In this document: one piece after another, positions 54,401-60,200 of the stretch
Layout: every line of letters starts with the position of its first letter
How positions within the stretch are numbered: position 1 is the stretch's first letter
Assembly (NCBI GenBank): GCA_964016985.1
Contig: OZ024821.1
Coordinates: 130,349,323-130,413,322 of the forward strand
DNA from: Anodontia alba
Lineage: Eukaryota > Mollusca > Bivalvia > Lucinida > Lucinidae
Reading direction: 5' to 3'
DNA length: 64,000 nt
Notes under the pieces: model-generated
Databases searched by the model: none
What the model was told of the DNA's origin: nothing
The model's input: the letters and a program-made list of their open reading frames with translations, nothing else
Translations under genes and position numbers: made by a program

Positions 54401-55241
54401 ATCCCCAAAATAACTTAAATGCCATTGACAGGCTGTGAAGCTTTAAAGTGCTAATTACAGCTGCATCAGACAACATTTTGAAGTACATGTATTTTTTTTT
54501 TATATAATTTTTCAAAGAAATACTATTTTTCAGAGAAGATAGGGCTTGACACTCCATGTGAATTGACTGCTAAGCAGTCAATTCACATCAACTATCAAGC
54601 CTAATTTTCTCTTGAAAAATAATAGAAAGAAATAGACTTTGGTCTGCTACAAATTTTCTTGGCACTACAAGGGTTAAAACACTAACTTGTTTTTCCCTCA
54701 TGAAGTAGGTTCAGGGGTTGATTATTTTTCTCATCAGTCCCTTCATAGCTACAGATAAGAGGGGGTATCCGCATATTAATTTTCTTATTTCTTGATGAAA
54801 ACATATGTTGTGGGTACTCATTAGAAGCGCCTTGGCGAGGAGCTTCTAATGAGTACCACAACATATTTTTTCATCGAGAAATAAGAAAGATAACAGCATT
54901 TTTCGGATGAAAAAAGCGCCTTATCTGTTGCTATTGTCCCTTTCTTCTGTTCCTACACTCTCCCTATGGGAGATGGCACATGACAAATGTAGTATTGTTT
55001 ATAGGGCCGTTAAACCTCAAAACAACAAAACTAAAGTGATTAACCTCAAAACTAAAGTTAGATAAAAAATGATGCAATATTTTTCAGTTCTTGGATAAAT
55101 GTATGAAATTTTTCAGTTGCTGGATGAAATGTTAGACAATGGCTTTCCACTGGCAGTTGAGTCTAATATCTTGAAAGAATTGATCAAACCACCAAATTTC
55201 CTGAGAACTATAGCTGACACAATCACTGGAAAGACCACCGG
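42432..55241 (+). CDS. AP3M1: AP-3 adaptor complex mu subunit, N-terminal part (gene continues beyond window)
   Basis: Exons 42432-42466, 45226-45304, 47582-47687, 51063-51175 and 55117-55241 join in frame into 458 nt (152 codons plus 2 nt), with GT-AG boundaries throughout. The protein begins MIHSLFIINNTGDVFMEKHW and follows animal AP3M1 closely: CDYFFEAQ, TPHHYLINIYR, PPLFVVEFLHRVVDTFEDYF, LLDEMLDNGFPLAVESNILK, ELIKPP. These residues form the longin-like N-terminal domain and the start of the linker. The C-terminal mu homology domain, which binds tyrosine sorting signals, is not in the window. Known role: the AP-3 coat sorts cargo from endosomes to lysosomes and related organelles. Family length is about 418 aa, so roughly a third is seen. 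It is transcribed divergently from the desaturase. Confidence 0.95.
42467..43104. other. AP3M1 intron 1, no recognised feature
   Basis: AT-rich unique-looking sequence. Confidence 0.4.
43105..43328 (+). repeat. TRIM 5' LTR
   Basis: 224 bp. Contains a tRNA-like segment (43204-43276) with A box TGGCTCAGTGG and B box GGTTCGATTCC. Lacks a clear AATAAA. Confidence 0.92.
43204..43276 (+). ncRNA. tRNA-Lys-like pseudo-cloverleaf in the 5' LTR
   Basis: The D arm (TGGCTCAGTGGTTAGAGT) and T arm (CCGGGTTCGATTCCCAG, 4 of 5 pairs) fold well. The acceptor stem has about 5 of 7 pairs. The anticodon stem (TTGGA/CCGGG) is poor, with a TTT anticodon. Repeated identically at 43512-43584. It could act as a Pol III promoter; it is unlikely to be a working tRNA. 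Confidence 0.6.
43330..43347 (+). other. TRIM primer binding site, tRNA-Pro type
   Basis: TGGGGGCTCGTCTGGGAT matches the classical tRNA-Pro primer site with one difference (T for C at position 13), and its first bases pair with the CCA end. Confidence 0.85.
43401..43412 (+). other. TRIM polypurine tract
   Basis: GAAGAGGGGGAG immediately before the TG of the 3' LTR, as expected for plus-strand priming. Confidence 0.85.
43413..43636 (+). repeat. TRIM 3' LTR
   Basis: Identical to the 5' LTR over the first 211 bp; differs at CT(A/T)TC and GT(C/A)AG near the end. Confidence 0.92.
43900..44000 (-). mobile_element. tRNA-like SINE head, minus strand
   Basis: Minus strand reads TTAGCCTCGTGGTTGTGACA, then ACCTGGTTCGATCCCCGG (B box). 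The downstream tail is short; family unlike the main SINE. Confidence 0.55.
44001..45225. other. Rest of AP3M1 intron 1; nothing recognised
   Basis: AT-rich, with A-rich runs near 44765-44820. Confidence 0.4.
45226..45304 (+). CDS. AP3M1: AP3M1 exon 2
   Basis: 79 nt after TTTTTCAG, encoding DVFMEKHWKSVIHKSICDYF then FEAQGK, and ending at AAG|GTATTC. The WKS and CDYFFEAQ blocks are diagnostic of AP-3 mu subunits. Confidence 0.94.
45360..45475. repeat. Foldback repeat (GGGTACTTTTAGAAGCACAT)
   Basis: Left TTTTAGAAGCACATCTGTGC pairs with GCAGAGGTGTTTCTAAAA. Confidence 0.75.
45770..46660 (-). repeat. Decayed relative of the 127-bp GTGACCTATATTTCA array, split by a SINE
   Basis: Units with AGGTCACAATGACCTATA, ATCTGAAACACTAGTTGATG and TGACCTATATTTCACAGTCC resemble 60715-62600. 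Ends near GTGAGCTCTGCTCACTTGCTC (46629-46649), comparable to the 5' hairpin of the Helitron-like family. Confidence 0.55.
46252..46560 (+). mobile_element. tRNA-derived SINE, full length, 13-bp target duplication
   Basis: A box TGGCTCAGTTGG, B box GGGTTCAGCCCC, tail ACACAAACAAAA. Target TTCACAGTCCATT at 46239-46251 and 46561-46573. Confidence 0.93.
46680..46870 (+). mobile_element. tRNA-derived SINE, second family
   Basis: Head GGCAGGCTGAGTGATAAGTG, B box CAGGGTTTGAATCCC, tail with AATGTTGAAAGTGGCA. Related copies at 7076 and 48195. Confidence 0.7.
46945..47010 (+). repeat. Direct duplication of about 30 bp
   Basis: TTTTCTTTATATTCATGT(T/C)TTGTG occurs twice, 31 bp apart. Confidence 0.8.
47421..47486. 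repeat. GCAAACAGTG palindrome core
   Basis: Decayed centre. Confidence 0.6.
47582..47687 (+). CDS. AP3M1: AP3M1 exon 3
   Basis: 106 nt after TTTGTTTCAG, starting AASVEDVPPIIPTPHHYLIN and ending VVTTE plus one base; the donor is GTAAAC. A longer open frame continues past the donor to a stop, but that tail is intronic. Confidence 0.94.
47772..47838. repeat. GCAAACAGTG palindrome core with CTGCTCC centre
   Basis: Centre AGACTGCTCCTAAGGAGCAG; arms GCAAACAGTGCAGACCCAG and complement nearly perfect. Confidence 0.8.
47930..48100. repeat. Foldback repeat (GAGTACTCATCAGAATTCTC)
   Basis: Starts ATAGCTCCAAATGAGAGGGG; outer arms TTCTTATTTCTCAACAAAAG and CTTATTTC complement. Confidence 0.65.
48195..48345 (+). 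mobile_element. tRNA-derived SINE, second family, partial
   Basis: B box CTGGGTTCAAATCCTG, body ATCACCCTTCCATTGTCTCG, tail GTTGAAAGGGATGTAATA. Confidence 0.65.
48515..48715 (+). repeat. Three tandem copies of an approximately 72-bp unit
   Basis: Units share TATGCAAA(C/T)(A/G)GC and GTGCTGT.TGC.TATAAAATCTTG. Confidence 0.75.
48759..48997. mobile_element. GGGCCCAGTTGTTCAAA palindromic MITE
   Basis: Ends GGGCCCAGTTGTTCAAAAC and GTGAACAATCGGGCCC; centre hairpin GTGAGTAGCTTTTGCAGTGC. Confidence 0.88.
49050..49117. repeat. GCAAACAGTG palindrome core
   Basis: Centre ATGCTGCAGAGCATGGCGT. Confidence 0.65.
49403..49646. mobile_element. GGGCCCAGTTGTTCAAA palindromic MITE, opposite orientation to its neighbour
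   Basis: The flank order (GGGTCGTTAGCTTAACGAGC first) is inverted relative to 48759-48997, only 405 bp away. The 61-bp central hairpin is perfect. Confidence 0.88.
49790..51062. other. AP3M1 intron 3, mostly unassigned
   Basis: A half palindrome core at 49790-49838 (GCGGCATCTGATCAGGCTC); otherwise nothing recognised. Confidence 0.4.
51063..51175 (+). CDS. AP3M1: AP3M1 exon 4
   Basis: 113 nt after TCATTTTCAG. It completes Val (G+TG) and reads PPLFVVEFLHRVVDTFEDYF then QGCGESILKEHYVIVYE, with the donor GTATAG following GAG. Confidence 0.94.
51441..51720 (-). mobile_element. Short Helitron-like element, minus orientation
   Basis: On the minus strand the 3' end reads CCTGTACTTTCATACTGG then TGAGCTAAAA, and the 5' end AAAAGCTGTCACAGAACA. 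These are the same end types as 60201-62758, but only about 280 bp long with no array. Confidence 0.6.
51761..51827. repeat. GCAAACAGTG palindrome core
   Basis: Decayed centre. Confidence 0.65.
52540..52597. repeat. GCAAACAGTG palindrome core, shortened centre
   Basis: Arms CCTGATCAGACGG and CATCTGATCTGGGTC meet without the usual G+C-rich centre. Confidence 0.7.
52645..53003. mobile_element. TA-flanked MITE (CAGTCGAACCTCGATAGC), intact
   Basis: Terminal inverted repeats CAGTCGAACCTCGATAGC and CAGTCGAACTTCGATGGC (opposite strand), TA on each side. Contains a central palindrome GTACTCATTAGAATTGCCTC/complement. Intact counterpart of the split element at 5998-6968. Confidence 0.8.
53040..53260. 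repeat. Foldback repeat (CAGACGGCAAATTGATG ... CAGACGACATTTTG)
   Basis: Arms TTCAGCAGACGGCAAATTGA and TCGTCTGCTGAA; the centre GTCTCCTGAGGAGAC is perfect, flanked by CATTTCATGCAAATT arms. Confidence 0.85.
53529..53595. repeat. GCAAACAGTG palindrome core with CTGCTC centre
   Basis: Centre AGACTGCTCTTCCAGGAGCAG. Confidence 0.75.
53624..53817 (+). mobile_element. 5'-truncated SINE
   Basis: Begins at TTTCTACGGTCATTTTC inside the SINE body and ends CAACACAAACAAAC. Flanks AAAGGTTAGT and AAAGATTAGT form a 10-bp target duplication with one mismatch. Confidence 0.85.
54208..54440 (+). mobile_element. tRNA-derived SINE, third family
   Basis: Head CCTGTCTGAGTGGCTTGGTA (A box) and GTGGGTTCGATCACC (B box), followed by a body with ACTGGTGGTCTTAACTGAG and TTATCACGACCCCTTT. 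Confidence 0.65.
54520..54660. repeat. Foldback repeat with GACTGCTAAGCAGTC centre
   Basis: Arms TTTTTCAGAGAAGATAGGGC and TTCTCTTGAAAAATA; the centre is perfectly self-complementary. Confidence 0.8.
54715..54930. repeat. Foldback repeat (CATTAGAAGCGCCTTGGCGAG)
   Basis: GGGTACTCATTAGAAGCGCC pairs with GAGCTTCTAATGAGTACC; outer arms GATGAAAACATATGTTG and CAACATATTTTTTCATC. Confidence 0.8.
55117..55241 (+). CDS. AP3M1: AP3M1 exon 5 (last exon in the window)
   Basis: 125 nt after AATTTTTCAG, starting LLDEMLDNGFPLAVESNILK and ending TITGKTT plus two bases; the donor is GTAAGT. No downstream exon (the region expected to read roughly TGQLSNIPWRR) was found up to 64000, so the next intron is longer than 8.7 kb. 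Confidence 0.93.
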
Positions 55242-55456
55242 GTAAGTCTAGTTTCTGTTAATAAACAAACCTTGGCAAGCACAAAGTGAATCCAACTGCA
55301 CATACATAGCTCCAGATAAGGCTCTTTTTTTTCCACCAAAAAGTATGGACATTTCACCTTTTTTTTTTTTTTTTTTTTTTTTTAGAAAAAAAAACAACAA
55401 CAAAAAAAACAAACATATTGTCACCTTAGCCCAAAAAGTCAATAACTACTTATATA

Positions 55457-55791
55457 CAGTCGACTCTCGTTATCTCGAACTCGCTTATCTCGAATAACCG
55501 CTTATCTCGAAGTGATAATCTGGTCCCTGTTTTAACACAGAGGTCCACCAACAGTCAATAAAATATTGTGAAAAAGAGGAGAAATTGCTCCTTAGGAGCA
55601 ATTTCTCCTCTTTTCCACAATATTTTCAATATATCTCTAACTTAGGAGTCAAATTACGTATTCATTCTGTTAAAGGTGGGTGTTCAATTAATTGTTTTTT
55701 CCTCAGTTCCGTAAATCTGATATGTCGAACTACGGATATCTCGAAGTGTTTCATAGAGTCCCTTGGAGTTCGAGATAACGAGAGTCGACTG
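55457..55791. mobile_element. TA-flanked MITE (CAGTCGACTCTCGTTATCTC), pogo-like
   Basis: Ends CAGTCGACTCTCGTTATCTC and its exact complement GAGATAACGAGAGTCGACTG, TA on each side. Nested perfect palindrome AGGAGAAATTGCTCC/GGAGCAATTTCTCCT at 55577-55613 inside longer arms. Confidence 0.85.
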
Positions 55792-55859
55792 TATTTTAAT
55801 GGAGTTATTGCCTTTTTGCACCTCACTGATGTGCTTCTCTACTGTCCTTTTGACATCTT

Positions 55860-56756
55860 TTAAAAAGTTGTTTTATGCCAGGCACTTTACACCGCAGATA
55901 TAAATTTGCAAACTTTTAGCATGAATTAATGCAAAACCATTTGTCGTAACTACCTATGCACTAAAAAAGTTTATTCTAGTCATTGGTTTTAAAAAATTTG
56001 AATACTCTCAGTTTTTCCCATAGTAAAAATGGCTGCAAAATATGCAAAAATCGACAGAGCAGATAGTTTGGATGAAGGTTTTCAACAAGAACCATGTGTT
56101 CAAAATTTCTGAATTTATCACAATATTGTTATGAAACATCAATAATTTAAATTCAGTTAAGAAAAGCAAAAAACATTCTTTTAATAAATAAAAAAATCCT
56201 AAAAATCCAGTTTACTATAGAAATTGCCTAGGTCAGACCCATTTCTGGTCATAAAATTAATTTTGTGGTGAAAATTTGAAAACAAAGCACAGGAACAGAA
56301 ATGAAAAATGGTTTCTGATAAGATATTATCAATCAGAAATCAATGTTTAGATTTAGAATGAAATGCCAAGCAAAAAACATCTTTCTGAGGGATGTTGAAA
56401 GGACAGTAGAGCTTTGACACATGTATGAAGTGTGCTGTATGAAAACCAACATGACCCAATACTAGATGTACATGTATATCCCTGTGTTGGGGCTATATAT
56501 ATGTTAAAAAATAGAAGTAAAAATTAATAGCTTGAAGGGGTTTCTTTCGACTTTACTTGAGTGTTTAGGGGAATAAAAGCTTCCATTGTGCATCAGTATT
56601 TGTCACCATGGGGCTTTTGTAGCCCTTCTGTTAAATGGAGATGTTCAAGATTGTGGACAAGTATGGTAAGATATCTTACTACTTTAATAGAGTAAATTCA
56701 ACCTTCCTAGAGTGAAATATGATGTTCAGCCAGCACTTTTATAGATGTGTCTCCAA
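55860..56756. other. AP3M1 intron 5 segment, nothing recognised
   Basis: AT-rich unique-looking sequence. Confidence 0.4.
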
Positions 56757-57042
56757 GCAATCTGTCGGGCTCTGTAGGGCAATCGATAGTGGGTCTGCCT
56801 GCTGATCTCAGGGTAGTAAGTTTGAATCCCAGCTCGGCCACATTCAGGAGATTGATCATGCTATCATTTCTTTGGTCATTTTCTCCCTTCCTCTTCAAAA
56901 AGGGCAGTTGTCTGTTACTGGTGAAAGTGGTTAACCACAGAGGACTAAGCCTGTCCGTGAAAAGGGTGAGCAGGTTAACTGATGGGCTCAACATGACCTT
57001 AATAGTGCTGCCCGGGCCATAAAGCTCCCAGTTCAAACACCA
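56757..57042 (+). mobile_element. Divergent SINE sharing the main family's body
   Basis: Head GGGCTCTGTAGGGCAATCG and B-box-like AGTTTGAATCCCAGC differ from the main family. The body AAGGGCAGTTGTCTGTTACT and GAGGACTAAGCCTGTCC is homologous. An older subfamily or a head-swapped variant. Confidence 0.7.
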
Positions 57043-57099
57043 AGCAGTCTAACATACTTGTTCCAATTTTCAGACAAGAGTGGATTGAAAGTATAGTGT

Positions 57100-57362
57100 T
57101 TGGAGGTCACAGGTTCAACCCCCGCCGAGGTTGGCAACATTCTTTCATAGAGATTGATCATGAAATATATTCTGCGGTCATTCTTTCCCTTCTGCTGATT
57201 CAAGAAAGACAGTTGTCAGTTTCTGGCGAAAGAATGTGCAAAATACTGGTTAACCCCTTAGAGGACTAAGCCTGCCCAGTAAAAGTGTGGTTACGTAAAC
57301 TGACCGCGCTCGACATGACCCCATTGGGTTGACTGGGCCTTAAAACCTCAACACAAACAAAC
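57100..57362 (+). mobile_element. 5'-truncated SINE with 12-bp target duplication
   Basis: Starts inside the tRNA head (GGAGGTCACAGGTTCAACCC). Flanked by AAAGTATAGTGT at 57088-57099 and 57363-57374. Confidence 0.9.
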
Positions 57363-57397
57363 AAAGTATAGTGTCTGAATATATAGGTTGATTATAG

Positions 57398-57757
57398 TAC
57401 AGTAGAATTCCCCTTTTAAGACCACTTGAAAAGAATACCACTTGACAAGAAGACCACTCGGGTATTAAGACCAGCTTTTGCTAGTCCCAAACGAGTTTAT
57501 CTGGGAACTCTACATAGCTCCAGATGAGAGAGGTATCGACATAATGTTTTTCTTATTTCTCCACAAAAAATGTGTTCTGGGTACTCATTAGAAGAGACTG
57601 GCCTAGGTTCCTCTAAAGAGTACTCACATTTGTTTTGTGGCAACATAAGAAAAATATCAGTACTTTTTGGTTGAAGAACTCTATACTAAGACTGCCTCTC
57701 TAAAGAAAACTTTTAGGCAGGACCAAAGGTGGTCTTAATAGCGAACTTTTACGGTAT
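57398..57757. mobile_element. TA-type MITE (ACAGTAGAATTCCCC) enclosing a foldback repeat
   Basis: Ends TACAGTAGAATTCCCCTTT and, on the other strand, ATACCGTAAAAGTTCGC. AAGACCACTTG-type motifs lie at both sides. A TACTCATTAGAAGAGACTGG foldback occupies about 57515-57680. Confidence 0.65.
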
Positions 57758-57861
57758 TTGGAAATAAAAGGTGCAACCTCTCTTCAGCATCCAGTCGTAC
57801 GAAGACACATAACTGGTTGTTGTTAAGACGTGGCTGCTGTAGAGAGATTTGGTATATACCA

Positions 57862-58106
57862 GGGCCCATTTGTTTGAAACTAACAATGTCGTTAGTTAAC
57901 GTATCGTTAAAATTTTGATCTTTAAATATGGCATATATGCAAATATTTTTGCTAAAAAAATGTGTGTAGCTTTTGCATTTGCAAAAGCTACTCACACTTT
58001 TTCAGCAAAAAATACCTGTAAATTAGATATTCTAGTTACTAGAAGAGTTAGCATTTTGACCACTAACGAGCTTGTTAAGCTAACGATGCTTTGAACATCT
58101 GGGCCC
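57862..58106. mobile_element. GGGCCCAGTTGTTCAAA palindromic MITE
   Basis: Ends GGGCCCATTTGTTTGAAAC and TTTGAACATCTGGGCCC; centre GTAGCTTTTGCATTTGCAAA. Confidence 0.85.
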
Positions 58107-58443
58107 AGAAGAATAAAGTGGCTGTTGTAGATAGGTTGCTGTTGTTGAGAGGTGAGCTTCTGTGACGGAATTCCTACAGCAAATCTCAGTTTATTTTTGT
58201 AAATTTTCCGTGTGTTTTTTCCAGATTTAATAACTTTAGGTAATTTTATGCTCAGGGAATGTTTTTGTAGAATGGTTCTCTTATTTTTCACATATAAAAT
58301 CTATTCAAGTTCTGCTTTATGTATTCAATGGTTCTGGAGAATTATACAGATAAATAGTTCCTTTTTTGTCCAGAAAAGCATGCATTGTGCATACCCAGGA
58401 GAAGCATGTAAGCAATGCACTTCTACTAAGTCTCTGCAAAGTA

Positions 58444-58673
58444 CACTTCAACCTCTTTAGAACACGGTTCGTTATAACGCAGTTTTGGATATAACATGAT
58501 TCAAAGATGGATCCCAAAAATGTATAGATTATATTGAAAAATGACCATAAATGGTCATTTTTCAATATAATCTATACATTTTTGTTTGGATATAACACGG
58601 TTGTTTAACTAACACGGTTTATGCTATGGACCCCAACAATAGTGTTATAAAGAGGTTGTGGTGTACAATCATA
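58444..58673. mobile_element. TA-flanked MITE (CACTTCAACCTCTTTAGAAC)
   Basis: Ends CACTTCAACCTCTTTAGAAC and CACCACAACCTCTTTATAAC (opposite strand), TA on both sides. The inner palindrome GTATAGATTATATTGAAAAA/complement around ATGACCATAAATGGTCAT is perfect. Confidence 0.75.
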
Positions 58674-58965
58674 AAATGTGGCACCTGACAGCCTTTAAAG
58701 TTTCAGTTTGTCTCATTCTTTAAATGAAATGATTTTTTATCATATCTCTGAGATCATGTTGCCAACATTAATTCAAAGATACGATAAATAATCATTTCAT
58801 TTTTGATCCAATTCAAAAATGAGAGACTAACTGAAATTTTATAGGCTGTCAGATGCCACGTTTTATGATGTTATTGATAATATATATCAATTTATTAAAC
58901 CTTTCTTGTATAAAAAAAAAAAAAAAAAAAAATGTCTGTTTTTGAGGAATACGGAGCCTTTAATA
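58674..58965. mobile_element. Second copy of the 350-bp palindromic MITE, left end shortened
   Basis: AAAATGTGGCACCTGACAGC pairs with GCTGTCAGATGCCACG; the right outer end AATGTCTGTTTTTGAGGAAT retains the family end and an internal poly(A). Confidence 0.8.
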
Positions 58966-59193
58966 GTTCTATTTGATTTTTGACACTTTGACACTCACTG
59001 CAAAAAGCATGGCTGCACATAGCATGAAGAACTATATATTATCATTGGCTTGACATTTTCTCACATTACTGTTATCTATTTGAGGTTTTATGGCAAAATG
59101 TTTCTAGAATTTTTCATAGATTTTCATCAAACCACTGCAATGATCAGCATGATGAATAGCAGTGCCAAACATTTAAATTTTAGCAGGGTTGTA

Positions 59194-60023
59194 CGAGGGA
59201 TGTTCGAAATGAATTGCTTATTTCTATCTGGAGACTTCAAATTTCAAGTTAACCCAAAAGTACTCATTTCATGCCCTCGAAGTACTCCCCGTGGCTAGAA
59301 ATACAAAGTTTCAGCCGATGTATCCACTTCTTGAAGGCGTCACGGTACGCTGATTTGGGCACAGTAATAAGGTACTGATGAATGGCAGATCCAAGTGCCT
59401 GTCGGGACTGGTATTTCCGCCCAGCAAGGAATGCTTTCAATTTCAGATGTGGCACCCATCTAGCAGAAATTTTTCTGACTTTCAAATGCTTCTTCAAAAT
59501 AAGGTGAACCGTTGATAGTGATATGCCTACCTTTCGTGCAATATCACGAACTGTAAATCTGGCATCTCCTTCAATGATTTCCTTTATTTTGGAAACGATT
59601 TCTTTACGAGATGCAGATTTTGGCTTACCTGATTTAGGTGCATTTTTGATGGACTCTACACCAGACTCAAATTTCTTTTTCCACCACCGAACCATGTCAT
59701 AAGACACACAAGAAGGTCCAAAAGCAGTAGAAATTTCAGTCATCAGCTTCTTCAAAGAACAACCAAGTTTTGAGCGAGCTTTGATGTAAGCCTGTATTTC
59801 ATCTTTTTTGTTGACGTTTCTACCACCCATTTTTACTGCAGTGGTCAATGACTGTGTGTATTCAAATGGCAAATTTTATGTCTTATACTTAGTCTAACAT
59901 GTACATTTATATACCATTGTGTAGATATTGAATAGCCCTATACAGGTATGTATTGGTTTTTATCGTGTCCCACGTGGATATCGAGCTAGAGGACAGTAAG
60001 CAATTCATTTCGAACATCCCTCA
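59194..60023 (-). mobile_element. Internally deleted mariner element, 830 bp
   Basis: Inverted ends GAGGGATGTTCGAAATGAAT (both strands, identical for at least 26 bp after the first base), flanked by TA (59192-59193 and 60024-60025). It encloses one minus-strand reading frame. The near-perfect terminal repeats suggest recent mobility, presumably driven by a transposase elsewhere. Confidence 0.92.
59264..59872 (-). CDS. Mariner transposase with the catalytic domain deleted in frame
   Basis: 202 aa; intact, no stop or frameshift. Residues about 22-85 form the first helix-turn-helix of mariner transposases (VRWWKKKFESGVESI, then SGKP). Residues about 89-143 form the second (FTVRDIARKVGISLSTVHLI, ISARWVPHL). 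From 146 on it matches the extreme C-terminus of full-length proteins (LKAFLAGRKY, WIHRLKLCISSHGEYFEG). The 150 or so residues with the three catalytic acidic residues are missing between 143 and 146; the family is usually about 340 aa. Such a protein could bind the element's ends but not cut DNA. Whether it is expressed is unknown. Met15 is an alternative start. Confidence 0.9.
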   Translation of the reverse strand: MPFEYTQSLTTAVKMGGRNVNKKDEIQAYIKARSKLGCSLKKLMTEISTAFGPSCVSYDMVRWWKKKFESGVESIKNAPKSGKPKSASRKEIVSKIKEIIEGDARFTVRDIARKVGISLSTVHLILKKHLKVRKISARWVPHLKLKAFLAGRKYQSRQALGSAIHQYLITVPKSAYRDAFKKWIHRLKLCISSHGEYFEGMK

Positions 60024-60200
60024 TATATCCTTGGTCAGTCAGTCTATCAGTCAAAGTTTGTGGAACAAATTACCTCTGCCTTCTTTTGTCACATCTTAGG
60101 AAAACGTCACAAAAATGATTGACAGGAAGAATAGCAGTTTGTGATATGGTTGGATGGAAGACTTTGGAAAGGGAATTTGATTCAGACAGTTTTAAGCAGT

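Noticed and set aside
57061..57110. Possible AP3M1 exon starting DKSG after TTTTCAG
   Set aside because: The frame reaches TAG within a few codons, the match is too short and the sequence overlaps a SINE insertion site.
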